A program made the position numbers and the translations under genes. Below are positions 34,018 through 45,182 of a stretch of DNA of 47,058 bases, piece after piece. The notes beneath the pieces were generated by a model. That model did not search any database, was not told the DNA's origin, and saw nothing but the letters and a program-made list of their open reading frames with translations. How positions within the stretch are numbered: position 1 is the stretch's first letter; each line of letters opens with the position of its first letter. Source of the stretch: Zancudomyces culisetae (taxonomy: Eukaryota; Kickxellomycota; Harpellomycetes; Harpellales; Legeriomycetaceae); contig LSSK01000953.1 of the NCBI GenBank assembly GCA_001969505.1, positions 1 to 47,058 of the forward strand. The letters are read 5' to 3'.

Positions 34018-34656
34018 CTATAACGTGTGCCTGTCGCTAAGAACTCTGCATATCGATCCGATTCCGGAGACTTGTACAATCTACGTTGTATTTGTATTTT
34101 ATATTTACTTTTGTGTTTGTGTTTGTGTTTGTGTATGTGTTTGAATCCTCCAGAAACCCAAATAAGGCAAATTGAACAAACATGTGGTAAACAGATGAAA
34201 GTAATAATTAAAAAGTGATATAAATAGATACAAGTAGTAACGTATAAATACCTTTTCATGCCAACTCAATAGCATAGAGCAGTTAAAGTAGGCAGGTCTG
34301 GCCATCATGTAATATATATATTTCAACAAAACTACACGTTGATTCTCAGCCAAGTCTCCAATAATGCTTACGGCATCTTGGGATCGTGAAGAGGCCAAAA
34401 CATCCATAACTAGCTGTGCGGATTTGTCAGGAATGGAGGAATCCTTTAATCCATATGGTGGCTCGCTAATTGCCTGTGCTAATGCCTCCAACGCATTTCC
34501 TTTGGTTATAAAAGCTCGTACTTGTGATGATTTTGATTGGAATTTGCGTTCGGCTTCTTCGTTTGCACCGGGTTCTGTGTTTACCTGGGTAATTCTATCT
34601 AATAGAATCTGTTTTTCTTCTGTAATCGTGCTGACATCAAGTTTACGGAATGACAT
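34018..34656 (-). CDS. Arp2/3 complex subunit 5 (p16-ARC), two exons
   Basis: Smallest Arp2/3 subunit; the complex nucleates branched actin at endocytic sites. Exon 1 (34656-34252) ends in LLSWHEK. Exon 2 (34080-34018) supplies VSGIGSICRVLSDRHTL, the conserved family C-terminus (GIG.I.RVL.DR), so the gene is complete at 155 residues, the usual family length (~150). The N-terminus MSFRKLDV and the middle ITKGNALEALAQAISEPPYG are also family signatures. The 171-nt intron has donor GTATTT and contains a run of GTTTGT repeats on the plus strand (34111-34140). Without splicing the frame runs on into unrelated Tyr/Phe-rich codons. Confidence 0.94.
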
Positions 34657-35352
34657 TTTTTCGTCTATACTATTTCGTTTCTAGAAATGAGAAGCTAAAT
34701 ACCTTATTCTTGGTTACAAAACACTTTTTAATTGAAATACTCCGAATTAATTAATTGGTTAGCTTTAAGAGACAATTGCAATAGCCAAAAAATGTTCAAA
34801 GCCAGAAAAAAAGCTCAAAAAAACAATTGACGAGAATCTTGACAAGTGTTGACTGGTAAATTAAGATTTGTAGATAATACAGTGGAGAAAACTTGGGGAG
34901 GAGAAAGCAAGGGGAATGGGTTAATTTAGGGATAAATGGAGCCAGGTTATTGTTATTGGTGGGAGAGAAAAAAAAAGCATAAAAGCACCAATTGATAGTT
35001 TTTTCCACAAATTAGATCTGCAATTGGCTGGCTCGAGTGTCCATATTTGTTATCATTGTTGTTTTGAAGCACAAGTAAACAGAATCGGGCAGTAGCAAGT
35101 TGTAATTTTTAGCTTGATGAAAAAAAATTATACCTTTTACTTGTTGATGCTTTGTTGTTATTTTTTCTTACAGTTTCTGCCACCACCAAAACCTAGGATT
35201 TGCTGGAGCGACAAAACTAATGATACTGAAAGTAAGAGCTACAAGAACCTAGTCAATACAGCCAAACACAATTTGTAATTTTTAGCGACGTCCAAAAAGT
35301 CGAAGAAATATAGAAGCAGCGAGGCGCAAAAAGTAACTTGTTAATAATTAAA
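34657..35352. other. Divergent promoter region between ARPC5 and Sld5
   Basis: About 0.7 kb without a supported gene. A pyrimidine tract ending in TTTCTTACAG at about 35163-35174 looks like a splice acceptor and might belong to a 5'-UTR intron of the Sld5 gene, but this is speculative. Confidence 0.4.
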
Positions 35353-36571
35353 ATGAGCTCCAGAAAGGATACAGAATCCATATATTCAAACAAAGCAGTG
35401 ACCTCATATACGGGAAGAGGAGACGATGATACATATGCATTTAGCCAAACGAATGTTTCAGAGTATGACGACTATGAGCAAGGTTCGATAAAGACAGATT
35501 TTTATGAAGAAGAGCCTCTAAGGCTTGACAACGAAGAAACATCAGAGAATAGACAGAAAACACAGGATGAAATTAAATCAGAACAGGCTCTGCAGCAGCA
35601 GCCTGAAGATATGTTGCTGGAGGAAGTTAGCGACTGGCATTCGCTGCAAACTTGGGTATATAACGAGATTAATTCGCCAGAAGTGTTGGAATATAAGGAT
35701 GTATTGGTGGAAACACTGGCAGATTTATCGAAATATCAGGTATCACTTGTTTTTTATTTATTTTTATTGATGATTTATATTGAGATAACATAACACAGTC
35801 GGTGAGAAACAGCAAAAGTATGTACAATAATCTGAAAACGCAAATTACAAATCCCGCGAATAGATAGACAGGATAGAGGAGCTGAGAGAGTATGGGGATA
35901 TGAATAGTAGACTGGAATCCATGGTGCTTCAGAATGATGTCGAGCGAACAAAGTATATTATCAGGATGTACTTGCAAACCCGGCTAAAAAAGGTACACAC
36001 TTTGAAACTTTATGATAAAAAATAAAGACGCATCGTTTTATATCTCTAAGTTTAATTAAACGCAAATTTATAGATCGAAAAATACGCAAAATGGTACACT
36101 AGTTCCCAAGAGAATGCAAAAAATCTAACAAAAAACGAGCTTGTGTTTGCACAAAAGTGAGAGCTATACTTTTTACATTTTGGACTATTTGCACCATTGG
36201 TGATACTTTTTTTATTTATATGCTGTGGTGCAGCAAAATACGACAAAAACAAGACTACAAAAATAATCGTAAAAAAAACTATACACTTTATTAGGATTGT
36301 AGAGGCATCACAACAGTATAACGAGGAGTCGTTTTTAAACGAGATGCCTACGGCACTGAAAGCTACAGATGGAGTAGATTTAGAAGGACTCTCGCTTGTA
36401 AGAACACCGAAAGCAGATCAAGCGGTATTTTGTAGAGTGGTTGAGGATATAGGGGATTTTCGCTTGGATAGTAGTGGAGAAACGGTATTTATGGAAAAAA
36501 ACAACATATTTATCACATCGTACAAGAATATAGACTCACTGGTAAAAACAGGTTCGATTCAGCTGCTATAA
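35353..36571 (+). CDS. GINS complex subunit Sld5, four exons
   Basis: Sld5 is part of GINS, which with Cdc45 and Mcm2-7 forms the replicative helicase. Exons 35353-35739, 35864-35992, 36074-36156 and 36295-36571 (phases 0, 0, 2) give 291 residues, close to the yeast protein. Residues 1-90 are acidic and polar, an extension absent in animal Sld5. The helical A domain follows: DWHSLQTWVYNEINSPE, RIEELREYGD, ERTKYIIRMYLQTRLKKIEKYA, then EESFLNEMP. The C-terminal B domain holds VFCRVVEDIGDF and the end VKTGSIQLL, typical of Sld5. The ATG at 35353 is used, since the frame upstream opens only with TTG. The stop codon is 77 nt from that of the convergent Ncs6 gene. Confidence 0.93.
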
Positions 36572-36648
36572 CCAATAAATAAAACTATATTCCAATAGAC
36601 TTGTTTAAGAGTTTACCCACAGGCCTACTTGTTCATATTATTGTTTTC

Positions 36649-37880
36649 CTATGTGTTCTGATTGCGAATGTAGTCTAGCCGCAGCTTATTAAAGTCTTTG
36701 GTAAATTCTGAAGTGTCGTCCTTAGCCTTCGGTGATTTATCATCCATCATATCGTTCATCATTATCTGGCTGCTTTTACCTAACGTAATCCTTGAAGCAA
36801 CCCCTTTATTTAGACCTTCCAACAGTACACAGGCCTTACATATCGGATTACTTGACATGTATCCACAATTTTCACATATCGTTTGAGTTGGCATCTTGAC
36901 TTTGTTTTTGATAACAAAGGATTCACCGGAATGGATAATGTCTAGAATTGTGCTTGATCTTGTAGCCTCCAAGTCTTTTAAAAAAACCCGTGCATATCCT
37001 CGATAAGCATCTGGTGAATAGCTACACTCTGTCGAAAAATAATCTAGCTTTTTCAAATAAGCATACATCACTATCTCTTTTTCATATGTATATTTAAATG
37101 GCTTAGATCGCTTTATCAATTTATCGTTAGTTGAGACTATCTCCGTACACCTTGCAAGCCTCGCTATGTCGCCTCTTAAAATATTCATCAAAACTGTCTC
37201 TGCAATATCGTCGGCGTTGTGTCCTGTAACTATATGGTTGGCTCTAATAAGTAATGCTCCTCTATCAAGCGCTTGCCTTCTAAAAACGCCGCAGAAAGTG
37301 CAGTTGTTTTTACGGCCTATCTCTTGTACTATGTCATCCATGCTCCAGCCATACAACTCTTTGTACGACAGTATTTTCAGCTCCATACCATACTGTTCCT
37401 TATTTCTCTTCACAGTCTGTGTTTATAAAAATATTGTAATTTTTGGTTATTTTATCTCTTTTTTACCCTTAATTCAACATTTTATTTTTTTCTTGTAGTC
37501 AAAGCTATCCAGAGGAAAAAGGATAAATATGCTAATACTGGTAATAACAATAGTACTCAATATGAACTATAACCTACCATTAGCGAATCGTCTCTATAAC
37601 CGCTTATCCCTTCGTCGATACTAAGCAAGTACAACTCGAGTCCATAATCGTATCTTTCATTTAGGGTTTTCATAATGTAGGCCAAAACCGTGGAATCTTT
37701 ACCCCCTGAAGCACCTATTGCCACCCGATCCCCTCTGTTGAAAAGTTTATTTTCCACTATTGTATTGTGAATTTCCTCCTCAAACACATGGAAAAAGCAT
37801 TCCTTGCAAATAGACTGAAGCGTTTTGGGCCGCTTTATTATTGCCCTCTTAGAATTACAGATCTGACACAGCTTTACCAT
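36649..37880 (-). CDS. NCS6: Cytoplasmic tRNA 2-thiolation protein Ncs6/Ctu1, two exons
   Basis: With Ncs2/Ctu2 it thiolates the wobble uridine (U34) of Lys, Glu and Gln tRNAs in the cytosol, using sulfur carried by Urm1. Exon 1 is 37880-37578 and exon 2 is 37416-36649 (phase 0); the 356-residue product matches the yeast protein's length. The joint reads [16 protein letters not shown], the family sequence. Seen in order: the N-terminal CQIC..CKEC zinc pair, the PP-loop SGGKDS for [13 protein letters not shown] and [15 protein letters not shown], and the C-terminal CENC..CKAC zinc pair. All key Cys residues are present. The ATG at 37880 (MVKLCQIC) is preferred to an upstream non-ATG frame. It shares a divergent promoter with the SET-domain gene. 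Confidence 0.96.
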
Positions 37881-38366
37881 TTTTAATTTCACTTAAAATC
37901 TATCTCTCTTTTATCTTTGTATGTTTGTTGCGTTCCCCTTTTATTTCACAGATAAACACGCTGGAATTATAAAAGTGTTTGGCTGGTTCTTGCCTTTTTA
38001 GTATTTAAACAAAGCTAGCTAGGATAAAAAAAGTTAAAATTTTTTTTATTACTGCATACTCGTTTTTCTATGATATTTGCCTTAGAAAATTCGAAGGTGG
38101 TAATCGAGCTAAAAATAATATCAGATTCAATGCCCAAAATCGCATCAAAATCACATCAAAATCGGGCGAAATCATCTGTATTTCATCCAAATCTGTTCAT
38201 GCTTAAAATGTTCATTTTTTTGACTTTAATTTTTATTCCAGAAACTAATAAACATTTTCCACCGGTTCGCGAATGCTTGTGCTGGTGAAGACTTATCATA
38301 ACTTTGTGTATTTATAAAACTTCATTTCTGAATACCAGGCGTTCACTGCATCTTATATTGTCATAA
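37881..38366. other. Divergent promoter region between Ncs6 and SET-domain genes
   Basis: About 490 bases, AT-rich, with no supported gene. The plus frame at 38070-38288 lacks any domain. Both promoters should lie here. Confidence 0.5.
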
Positions 38367-40851
38367 ATGTCGCAAACAGGGTCCACAGTAGATCTACAGG
38401 CAAAGATAGATCGTTTTTGTGAATGGCTTGGTCAAAATGGCGTTTCCAGAGATAACTTTGAGATAAAAAGCGGTAACAGAATGTGTTATATTTTATTTAA
38501 AAACAACCAACCAAATGTTGGGAGTAAACTTATTTTATATAGCTTAGTAAAACTAAACTAATTACCCAAGTTTTAATCATGTAAATGATAAATGAGTACA
38601 TGCAGTTATGCTAATGAATAATACGATTTGACGGATATAGACAAGCACGGAGGGCTGTGTTTGATTTCAAAAAAAGATTTTTTGGAGGAATCAACAGTCT
38701 TTGCAATTCCCTACTCGATTGTTATGTCTGCGCTCAAAGCAAGGAGCCTGTTACCATTCGACACGACAAAGTTGAATGACATTACCATTTGTGCGGCACT
38801 ATTGATCCATGAAAAGTTCATTAAGGATGAACAGTCATTTTGGTGGCCATATCTAAATCTTCTTCCTGAATCCTTCAGTACACCTTTATACTATTCCAAG
38901 GAGGAATTGAGTCTTTTAGCAGGCACTCCTGCTGAAAATACATTTAATATTTTTTATGAGGAAGTTAAAAAAAACCACAACGAGCTGAACCAGGTACTCC
39001 TAGACAAACCATACAAGGACGAATTCACATTGTAAGCATCATAATCGCTAACTACCACTTATTTTACTAATGTATCAATTTTTCTTGTCTCCAAACCTGG
39101 ATGTGTGCCAGTTTTACCTACCACTTTTTTTTTTCTAAATCAAACTTTTATGTATTTTTATAAATTACAAAGACCGAGGTTTATCTGGGCTACCAACATT
39201 TTGCAGACACGTGCATTCACAGGCGAGTTGATCAGGCCCATAGAAAAAGAGATAGCTAACGATAACAGAGTACTGCTACCATTATTTGATTTGTTAAATA
39301 ACAGTACAACAGCAAAAGTGGTATGGCTATGCTGTGAAGATGGAACTATTTGCTTTGACTCTTCCAATATCAGTGAGGGTTGCGAAATTTTCAACAACTA
39401 TGGACCAAAAAGCAACCAGCGATGTAAGTAAAGTTTTTTTTGTTCATGTTACGTTAATGTTTGTTTGTGTGTTCGCTATTCTATTACCACGAGAAAATAC
39501 AAATACTAAACCATGTTCATCTACTGAATTGATATACTTTAATTAGTGCTGTTGACCTACGGGTACTGTATAGAAAACAACCCGGTAGATTCGTTACAAA
39601 TCAACCTGAAGTTTGACGAAGATCCGTTATTCGATTTAAAGGTCTCGTTGCTAAAGAAAATCGGATTGTATAACCTTGAACAACACATCAACCGACTAGA
39701 TGGAGATAGTGAAATTTTTCTGATCTTACGGGTTATAGCGATGAACGAAACCGAGCTTTACATTTGCAAAAACTACTCGTTGGATCAGCTTGGTTTTATT
39801 GGGTATAGAAATGAAATGGTGATGTTAACGTATTTCAGGGCTTTAATTAACGAAAAGAAGGCCAAATTCGAAAATTCTAAACATTCATTGCCAAAGATTA
39901 ACACACAAATATCCAGATCTATTATGATATATAGAAACGGTTAGTACTCTATATTTCACAAATATCAATATTTTATCATTATCACAGTTACTATCTTTGT
40001 CCCTTAAATTAAAACTAAAAGAGCCGGTATACATATGAACGGTTTAGGTGTAGAAAAAATATTAAAGCAGTTGGTGCTGGACCTGGATGAAATGGTGTCT
40101 AACCTACACAAGGCACTACAGTGCTCTCCAGAAGAGTTTAATATTGGCAAAAAAAGTCGTCTTCGCTTTCTTTTGCCAAATGAAACTCCATCACCTGAAC
40201 TAGACTCCAAGGAATTAGTGGGGACACAGCTTATAAGCAACAATTGCAGCTCTCTGAACTACCCGCTCCTCACTTTAGATCATATCAATTCTACAAAATT
40301 TTCGCGAATAATGGCTCAGGCAGAGCTCGATTGCTCCACCACTTACATTTTGTTTTTAGTTTATTGTTTATCTGACCAATCAAGCTTGCAACACAACTAC
40401 CTCGCCCATCTAAAGGAGCTAACCTTCGATACATTTACCAAGTTGTACCAGTAAGATTCTTTTTAATACTATCATCGCCTCGTTCACCAACATTACAACC
40501 ACAAAAACCACAATCTGAAATTACTTCTTTATTTTTTAAAAAATAATAACCGTGAGTTTAGTAGCTTTGGGTGATACTTGGACTAACACGTGCAAAATAT
40601 TAAGTTCCACTTTGTATATATGTTTATCTAATTGATACTCAACCACGCTTTATTATCAACATAGGAATAACGAGTCCCTGCAAGAGTTTATTGATTATTT
40701 ACTCGAAGATTTGGTTCCCGAACTAAACCACCATTTCCCAGATATTATTGCTCATGATAAATACACCAGACCGCTGCTATTTTGGGCAGCTGTTGTTTTT
40801 GATACATTTTCCATAGAGCTAGATGGAAACGAGATTCTTTTACTTGCTTAG
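38367..40851 (+). CDS. SET-domain protein lysine methyltransferase (Rubisco-LSMT/SETD3/Rkm class), six exons
   Basis: Exons 38367-38472, 38641-39031, 39173-39423, 39547-39939, 40024-40450 and 40665-40851 (phases 1, 2, 1, 1, 2) give 584 residues. The N-terminal FCEWLGQNGV and the later FIWATNILQTRAF, PLFDLLNNS, NYGPKSNQRLLLTYGYCIENN and the helical C-terminal half match the Rubisco-LSMT-like SET family. Yeast members (Rkm1-4) methylate ribosomal proteins; SETD3 methylates actin histidine. The split SET layout with an inserted iSET segment is visible. The usual NHS of the cofactor-binding motif reads NNS here (Asn209 replaces His), while the NYG..SN and YG motifs are intact. The substrate cannot be told. 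Some junctions (exon 3 and exon 5 acceptors) have nearby alternatives and rest on phase and homology. Confidence 0.85.
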
Positions 40852-41524
40852 AATTTGGTTTTGGTTTTGGTTTTGCTTTGGTTTATTCTACATTAGGTAT
40901 TTATCTCCCTCAATTGTATGAAGCTTTTATTAGATTAAGTGTTTATTGTACTTATCTTAATCTAAAAAAGTCCTCCACTAACAATATATTTATTTAGCCA
41001 CATTTAGGATTTGATAATGGTTAAATGATTGTGCTGGCATTTATATATCAACTTAAATGTGCGCTTTTCTTACATGGAAACCTCGTAAATTAGAACAGTT
41101 TATACCATAGCACTGTTGTTTGAAACAGTCAAAACGCCACCACATTAGTTTGTGTAGAAAGATCCACCGATCAGTTGTAACCACCCCACCCCCCAATAAA
41201 CACCATGCTCTCGCCTTCTTTTTTTTGTGGCAAAGGTTGCAACAACAACAATAATAGTAATAATAACAATAATTTTAAACAAAATGCATCCAAACCCAAC
41301 CAACTACATGCGCTGGGATTTGATTTAGCGCCCTGCGTTTTGGGCAAACCAATTACTGGCTGTTTTCTTCAGTGTTATCAGGATTTTTCATCAATCAACC
41401 ATGCAACACTTTAAAACATTATACGTATTTTTATTTCCATTTCTGACGTACAAAGAAATTAACAAGAATATAATTCTATAGTTATTTTGTGATACACTTA
41501 ACCAAAAGTAAAATATAGACCAAA
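40852..41524. other. Intergenic region with TTTTGG repeats
   Basis: About 670 bases. TTTTGG copies follow the SET stop codon (about 40855-40883), and a C-rich tract lies at 41180-41193. A 69-codon plus frame (41205-41414) starts with ATG and has an Asn run, but shows no domain and is not called. Confidence 0.5.
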
Positions 41525-42217
41525 ATGTTTCCATTTGTGAATGGCTCCATAGATCCAACCTTGTTGAGCGAGTTGAAAAAACCTATAAATCTCGCTTTTA
41601 CAATCTCTACGACAATTGTTTTATATCTTATATTTTCGAAAATGGGACGCAAACAGAGCCTCGAGGCGAATGATGAACCAAAACATCCTACAAAACAAGA
41701 AAACGGTGTCTTTGATGTGGCCAAGCTAGCGAAATTCGACGGAACTAATTCCTCTCAATTGATTTTTATTGGAATCAAAGACAAAGTGTATGATGTTTCC
41801 CACATGAGGCAATTCTATGGAAAAGGTAAGTTGTTTTATTTTCAACATTTCAACCTTCCCTCTTTCTTTTCAATGAGAAAATTCTGGTCATTGATGCTTC
41901 TCGACCTATTTTGTCTCAAATAAATTTTGTCTTGGGCCGAACACAAAGAGTGCGACAATTTATACAATAAAAAAAATTATACATAACTCTAAAAACACAC
42001 TCGCTTTGTCTATATAGATGCTCCATACGGATGTTTTGCTGGAAAAGATGCCACAATAGCTCTGGCAAAAAACTCTCTAACCACTGAATTTATTCCAAAG
42101 CCTGGTGCCAAAATTTATGATTTATCTGTTCTTGATGAGAGCGAAACAAAGGCTCTTGATGATTGGGCTGTGTTTTTTGACAGGAAATATGAAGTGGTTG
42201 GTACTCTGAAATACTAA
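41525..42217 (+). CDS. Dap1/PGRMC-type membrane-anchored cytochrome b5-like haem protein, two exons
   Basis: Exons 41525-41825 and 42018-42217 (phase 1) give 166 residues. An N-terminal membrane anchor (INLAFTISTTIVLYLIF, about 22-38) precedes a cytochrome-b5-like domain. The domain holds KVYDVSHMRQFYGK, then across the splice APYGCFAGKDATIALAK, and finally LDDWAVFFDRKYEVVGTL. The Tyr in FYG corresponds to the haem-ligating Tyr of PGRMC1/Dap1. Yeast Dap1 binds haem and supports the P450 Erg11 in ergosterol synthesis in the endoplasmic reticulum, a likely role here. The gene converges on the MscS-like gene. Confidence 0.94.
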
Positions 42218-42617
42218 ACCGACTAGAATATCTTTAGTTGGTCATATACTTTGTCTAGAGCTACTTTTATTATTTTATCCGATATTACAAAAGCAAAAGA
42301 TACTTGTACTAAAACACTTCCAAGACATGAAAAATCAATTATTTTTTAAAAAACGGATGCACACTACTTTTTTTAACCCCCACCTCCACCCCTTTTCGAG
42401 CTTATTTTTTGGGATGGGAGAGGGGGAGTGAGGAGGGGGGAGGGTGTCAAAGTATATCACCAGTATTTAATTGTTTGGTCGGGCATATTAAAGATACAAA
42501 TTGTTTATGGCATGGAACCTTTAAAAATATTCATTCAAATAAGTATTACTATGAGCTAAAGGCACCAGAAGAAATCTCGAAGAGGACCACTTTTTTGTGG
42601 TTTGTACTATACTATGT
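42218..42617. terminator. Convergent 3' spacer with paired C-rich and G-rich tracts
   Basis: Between the stop codons of the Dap1-like and MscS-like genes lies a C-rich tract (42377-42392), an 18-base AT-rich gap, then a G-rich tract (42411-42444). The pair is centred almost midway, so both transcripts meet C-rich then G-rich RNA in their 3' ends. A role in 3'-end formation or transcription stopping is inferred, not shown. Confidence 0.35.
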
Positions 42618-45182
42618 CTAGTTTTTGTCTATCAGCTTGATATTTTGTACACCTGCGGTACACCCTATTCCGAGATCTAAAAGCTCCTTGATCACCTTAT
42701 TAATAAACATAGATTTCACCGATGTAAAGCTTTTGTTGTAGTGCCAGTTCGCTCTATAGGTAAACCCGGTACATACGACAGTATGTGTTATTTCTATGAA
42801 ATTATCGGTATTAAAAAATATCCCAGGCTTGTACAGAAGCTTGTTATCCTCTACAAACTTTCTGAGTCTTGAGCATAGCTCATTTATTTGCTCTTCGCGT
42901 GTATTTATGTCGATTTTGAATGCTAATGTATATGTATGTTTGTGTTAGCTACTAATCTTGCTTGAATTTGCTCTAAAATTCTAATAACTTCTTCAAAGCA
43001 CAACAAGTAAGAATTAAAACCAAGTATAGACTTACTTAGAGCCTCAACCTGGTCGCTAGTTCTACGGAAATTAGTTATCTTTGTGTTGGATAGCTGTATG
43101 TTTGCTATTGTAATCACACGATTGTTTCTCATTTTGAATGTCGTGCTCAAAAGATTTATTTTTAAAACATACACTAGCATTCCATCAACCTCCACCAAGT
43201 CTCCTATTGGTGTATTAGTTTATGAAATATTGTTGCAACCCTTTTCTTTCTTTAAAATATATATTTATCTTCTGACAACCTAGTATAATACTGAGAAAAT
43301 TGATCGAAAGCATGTTTATAAGTTAGGGTCGGATACCTTCTGGTTTTTCTTTTAAAAAACACAAAGAAGGAGCTGATACAAATACCTACCAACATCAAAT
43401 GGGTGAATTGCCAGAAGAAACACAAAGCATTCAAACGTTTTTCTAAATGAACTCCCAAACATAAAGTTCCAGCCTACATATCAGTCAAGCATTGCAATAA
43501 GAATATACCATGTTTTTATTTTTTTGATCTAGTGCTAAATTCTTTGTTGTTGATATCATAAAAGTTTAAAATACGCATGTACACAGTGTATCTCTTTTTT
43601 TTTACCTAAAATTGCGGTCCCGGCTGTAGAAATAAATGTTAAAGGACTCATTGCAAAGGTCGACAGACAAATAATCAAGACAACAAGGTAGCACACAACG
43701 CTCAAGAATCCATCCAGCTGTTTGATAATTTTACCTATATCTTTTATGCTTCTTTGAACCGACTTCTTTTCGTCATAACAAAACAGAAAAGTAGTTTGGA
43801 ACTCGTCCAATGTAATATTTCCATTCTTTTCATAATCAAACAACCCAAAGTTTTCAATAGCGACGTCCTCGTTTTTGTAGTAGGTTGTAAAATCTTGAAC
43901 AGTTAGATATTCTTTACTTTTGTCGTTGATAATGTAGTAAAATACTTTTTTTGCTTCTTTTCTTATTGTTTTTTGCTTGTCAGAAAACGAACAGATAACA
44001 TTCGAAAACATGCTCTTCTCTTGTACTGTAGAAGCTGAGACACCACTATAGACAGACGCATCCTTGTTCTCTACATATTTTTGATAATCGACTACCAATT
44101 CAAGTATTATCAGTGATAGCTTCTTTTGTCTTTCAATTCTTTTTTTATACTCATCTCTGTGGAACGATGATGCTATTAATTATTATTATCAGGTACTATA
44201 TATTAGAAATAGGCCTTTAAAAGAAACTTGTTGAACTTTATTCATTACTACTATAAATCCCAGGATATATGTTCTCTTTTGTTAGCATTTCTTACCAGTG
44301 ACATATACAAATATCGATTCTAAAATTTGATAATAACGTGGGTTATAAACTGCTGACAGCTTTCTATGATTTTATTACGAGCATAATAAAGGTAAAAATT
44401 TAGATAAATCACATCTCTTACTTGCTAGAAATACCAGGCTGGTAGCAAGCACAGTAAATAGAAACTTGAAAACGATACTGTTCCAGCTTTTTGACTTGAA
44501 TATCGAGCCTGAAAATATCGTGTCTACACCTGTTTGTAAAAATATAAAAATCCATATCATTATTGCCGTCAAACTATTTGCACAAAAAATGATATTTTCT
44601 TTGAGGTTGCTATACATCTATTGGAAATACATAACAAATATATTCCAGAATAAGTGCAAATTCACTAAGCTTAGAACAAGAATCTAAGAGTTAATAGATT
44701 GTAGCTATATCGGTATGTGCTGGGTTTTAACGTACCTCGATAAACGTGAGTACACTTTCAACGTTATTTGGAAAAAACCGTTTTGCTAGATACAAGTATA
44801 GTGCACATAACGAATCGATTGTTAGCGTGTACATATGGGCTAACAAGTATATTGCCCCTGCTAAAATGGAAACACTTGCAAGCGTTTGTAAGATCAAAAA
44901 CTTGTTTATCAGCTCATTCTCTGTATTTAGAGCTTTCGTGAGAGGGAGTGCTGGATACAATGATATTATCACAATAAAAGGAGTCAACAAACATGCAAGC
45001 ACAAATACTTTTACCAGTACCGTCTTTACTACCAACCATGTCGAACTCACGTCGTCGGATTTTGGCTTTTGTTCTTTGTAAAATGAGCTATCTCCGGTAT
45101 CAACGCTCTTAAAGCGATACCCATCGTCTTTTGTGCCAAAAAGTCCTTTGAACTTTGAATGGTTGCTAGTATTTTCGGCCAT
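42618..45182 (-). CDS. EF-hand MscS-like mechanosensitive channel, seven exons
   Basis: Exons 45182-44736, 44617-44422, 44349-44296, 44154-43606, 43473-43390, 43203-43036 and 42922-42618 (phases 0, 1, 1, 1, 1, 1) give 600 residues. Exon 1 has two or three membrane segments, exon 2 two more, and exon 4 another near residues 370-400. Residues 339-350 form a near-canonical EF-hand loop (DYEKNGNITLDE), the calcium-binding feature of fungal MscS relatives such as Msy1/Msy2. Exons 5-6 carry the MscS pore signature FMFGSSFRKTFECFVFLLAI, then HPFDVGDLVEVDG and the beta-domain stretch NNRVITIANIQLSN. Relatives sit in the endoplasmic reticulum or vacuole membrane and guard against hypo-osmotic shock. 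Exon 3 encodes only 18 residues and has a CAGCAG tandem acceptor (44352 or 44349), giving one residue more or less. Exon 3 is the least certain part. Confidence 0.9.

Noticed and set aside
41205-41414. 69-codon frame with an Asn run
   Set aside because: Explained by an AAC/AAT microsatellite; no domain, signal peptide or continuation.
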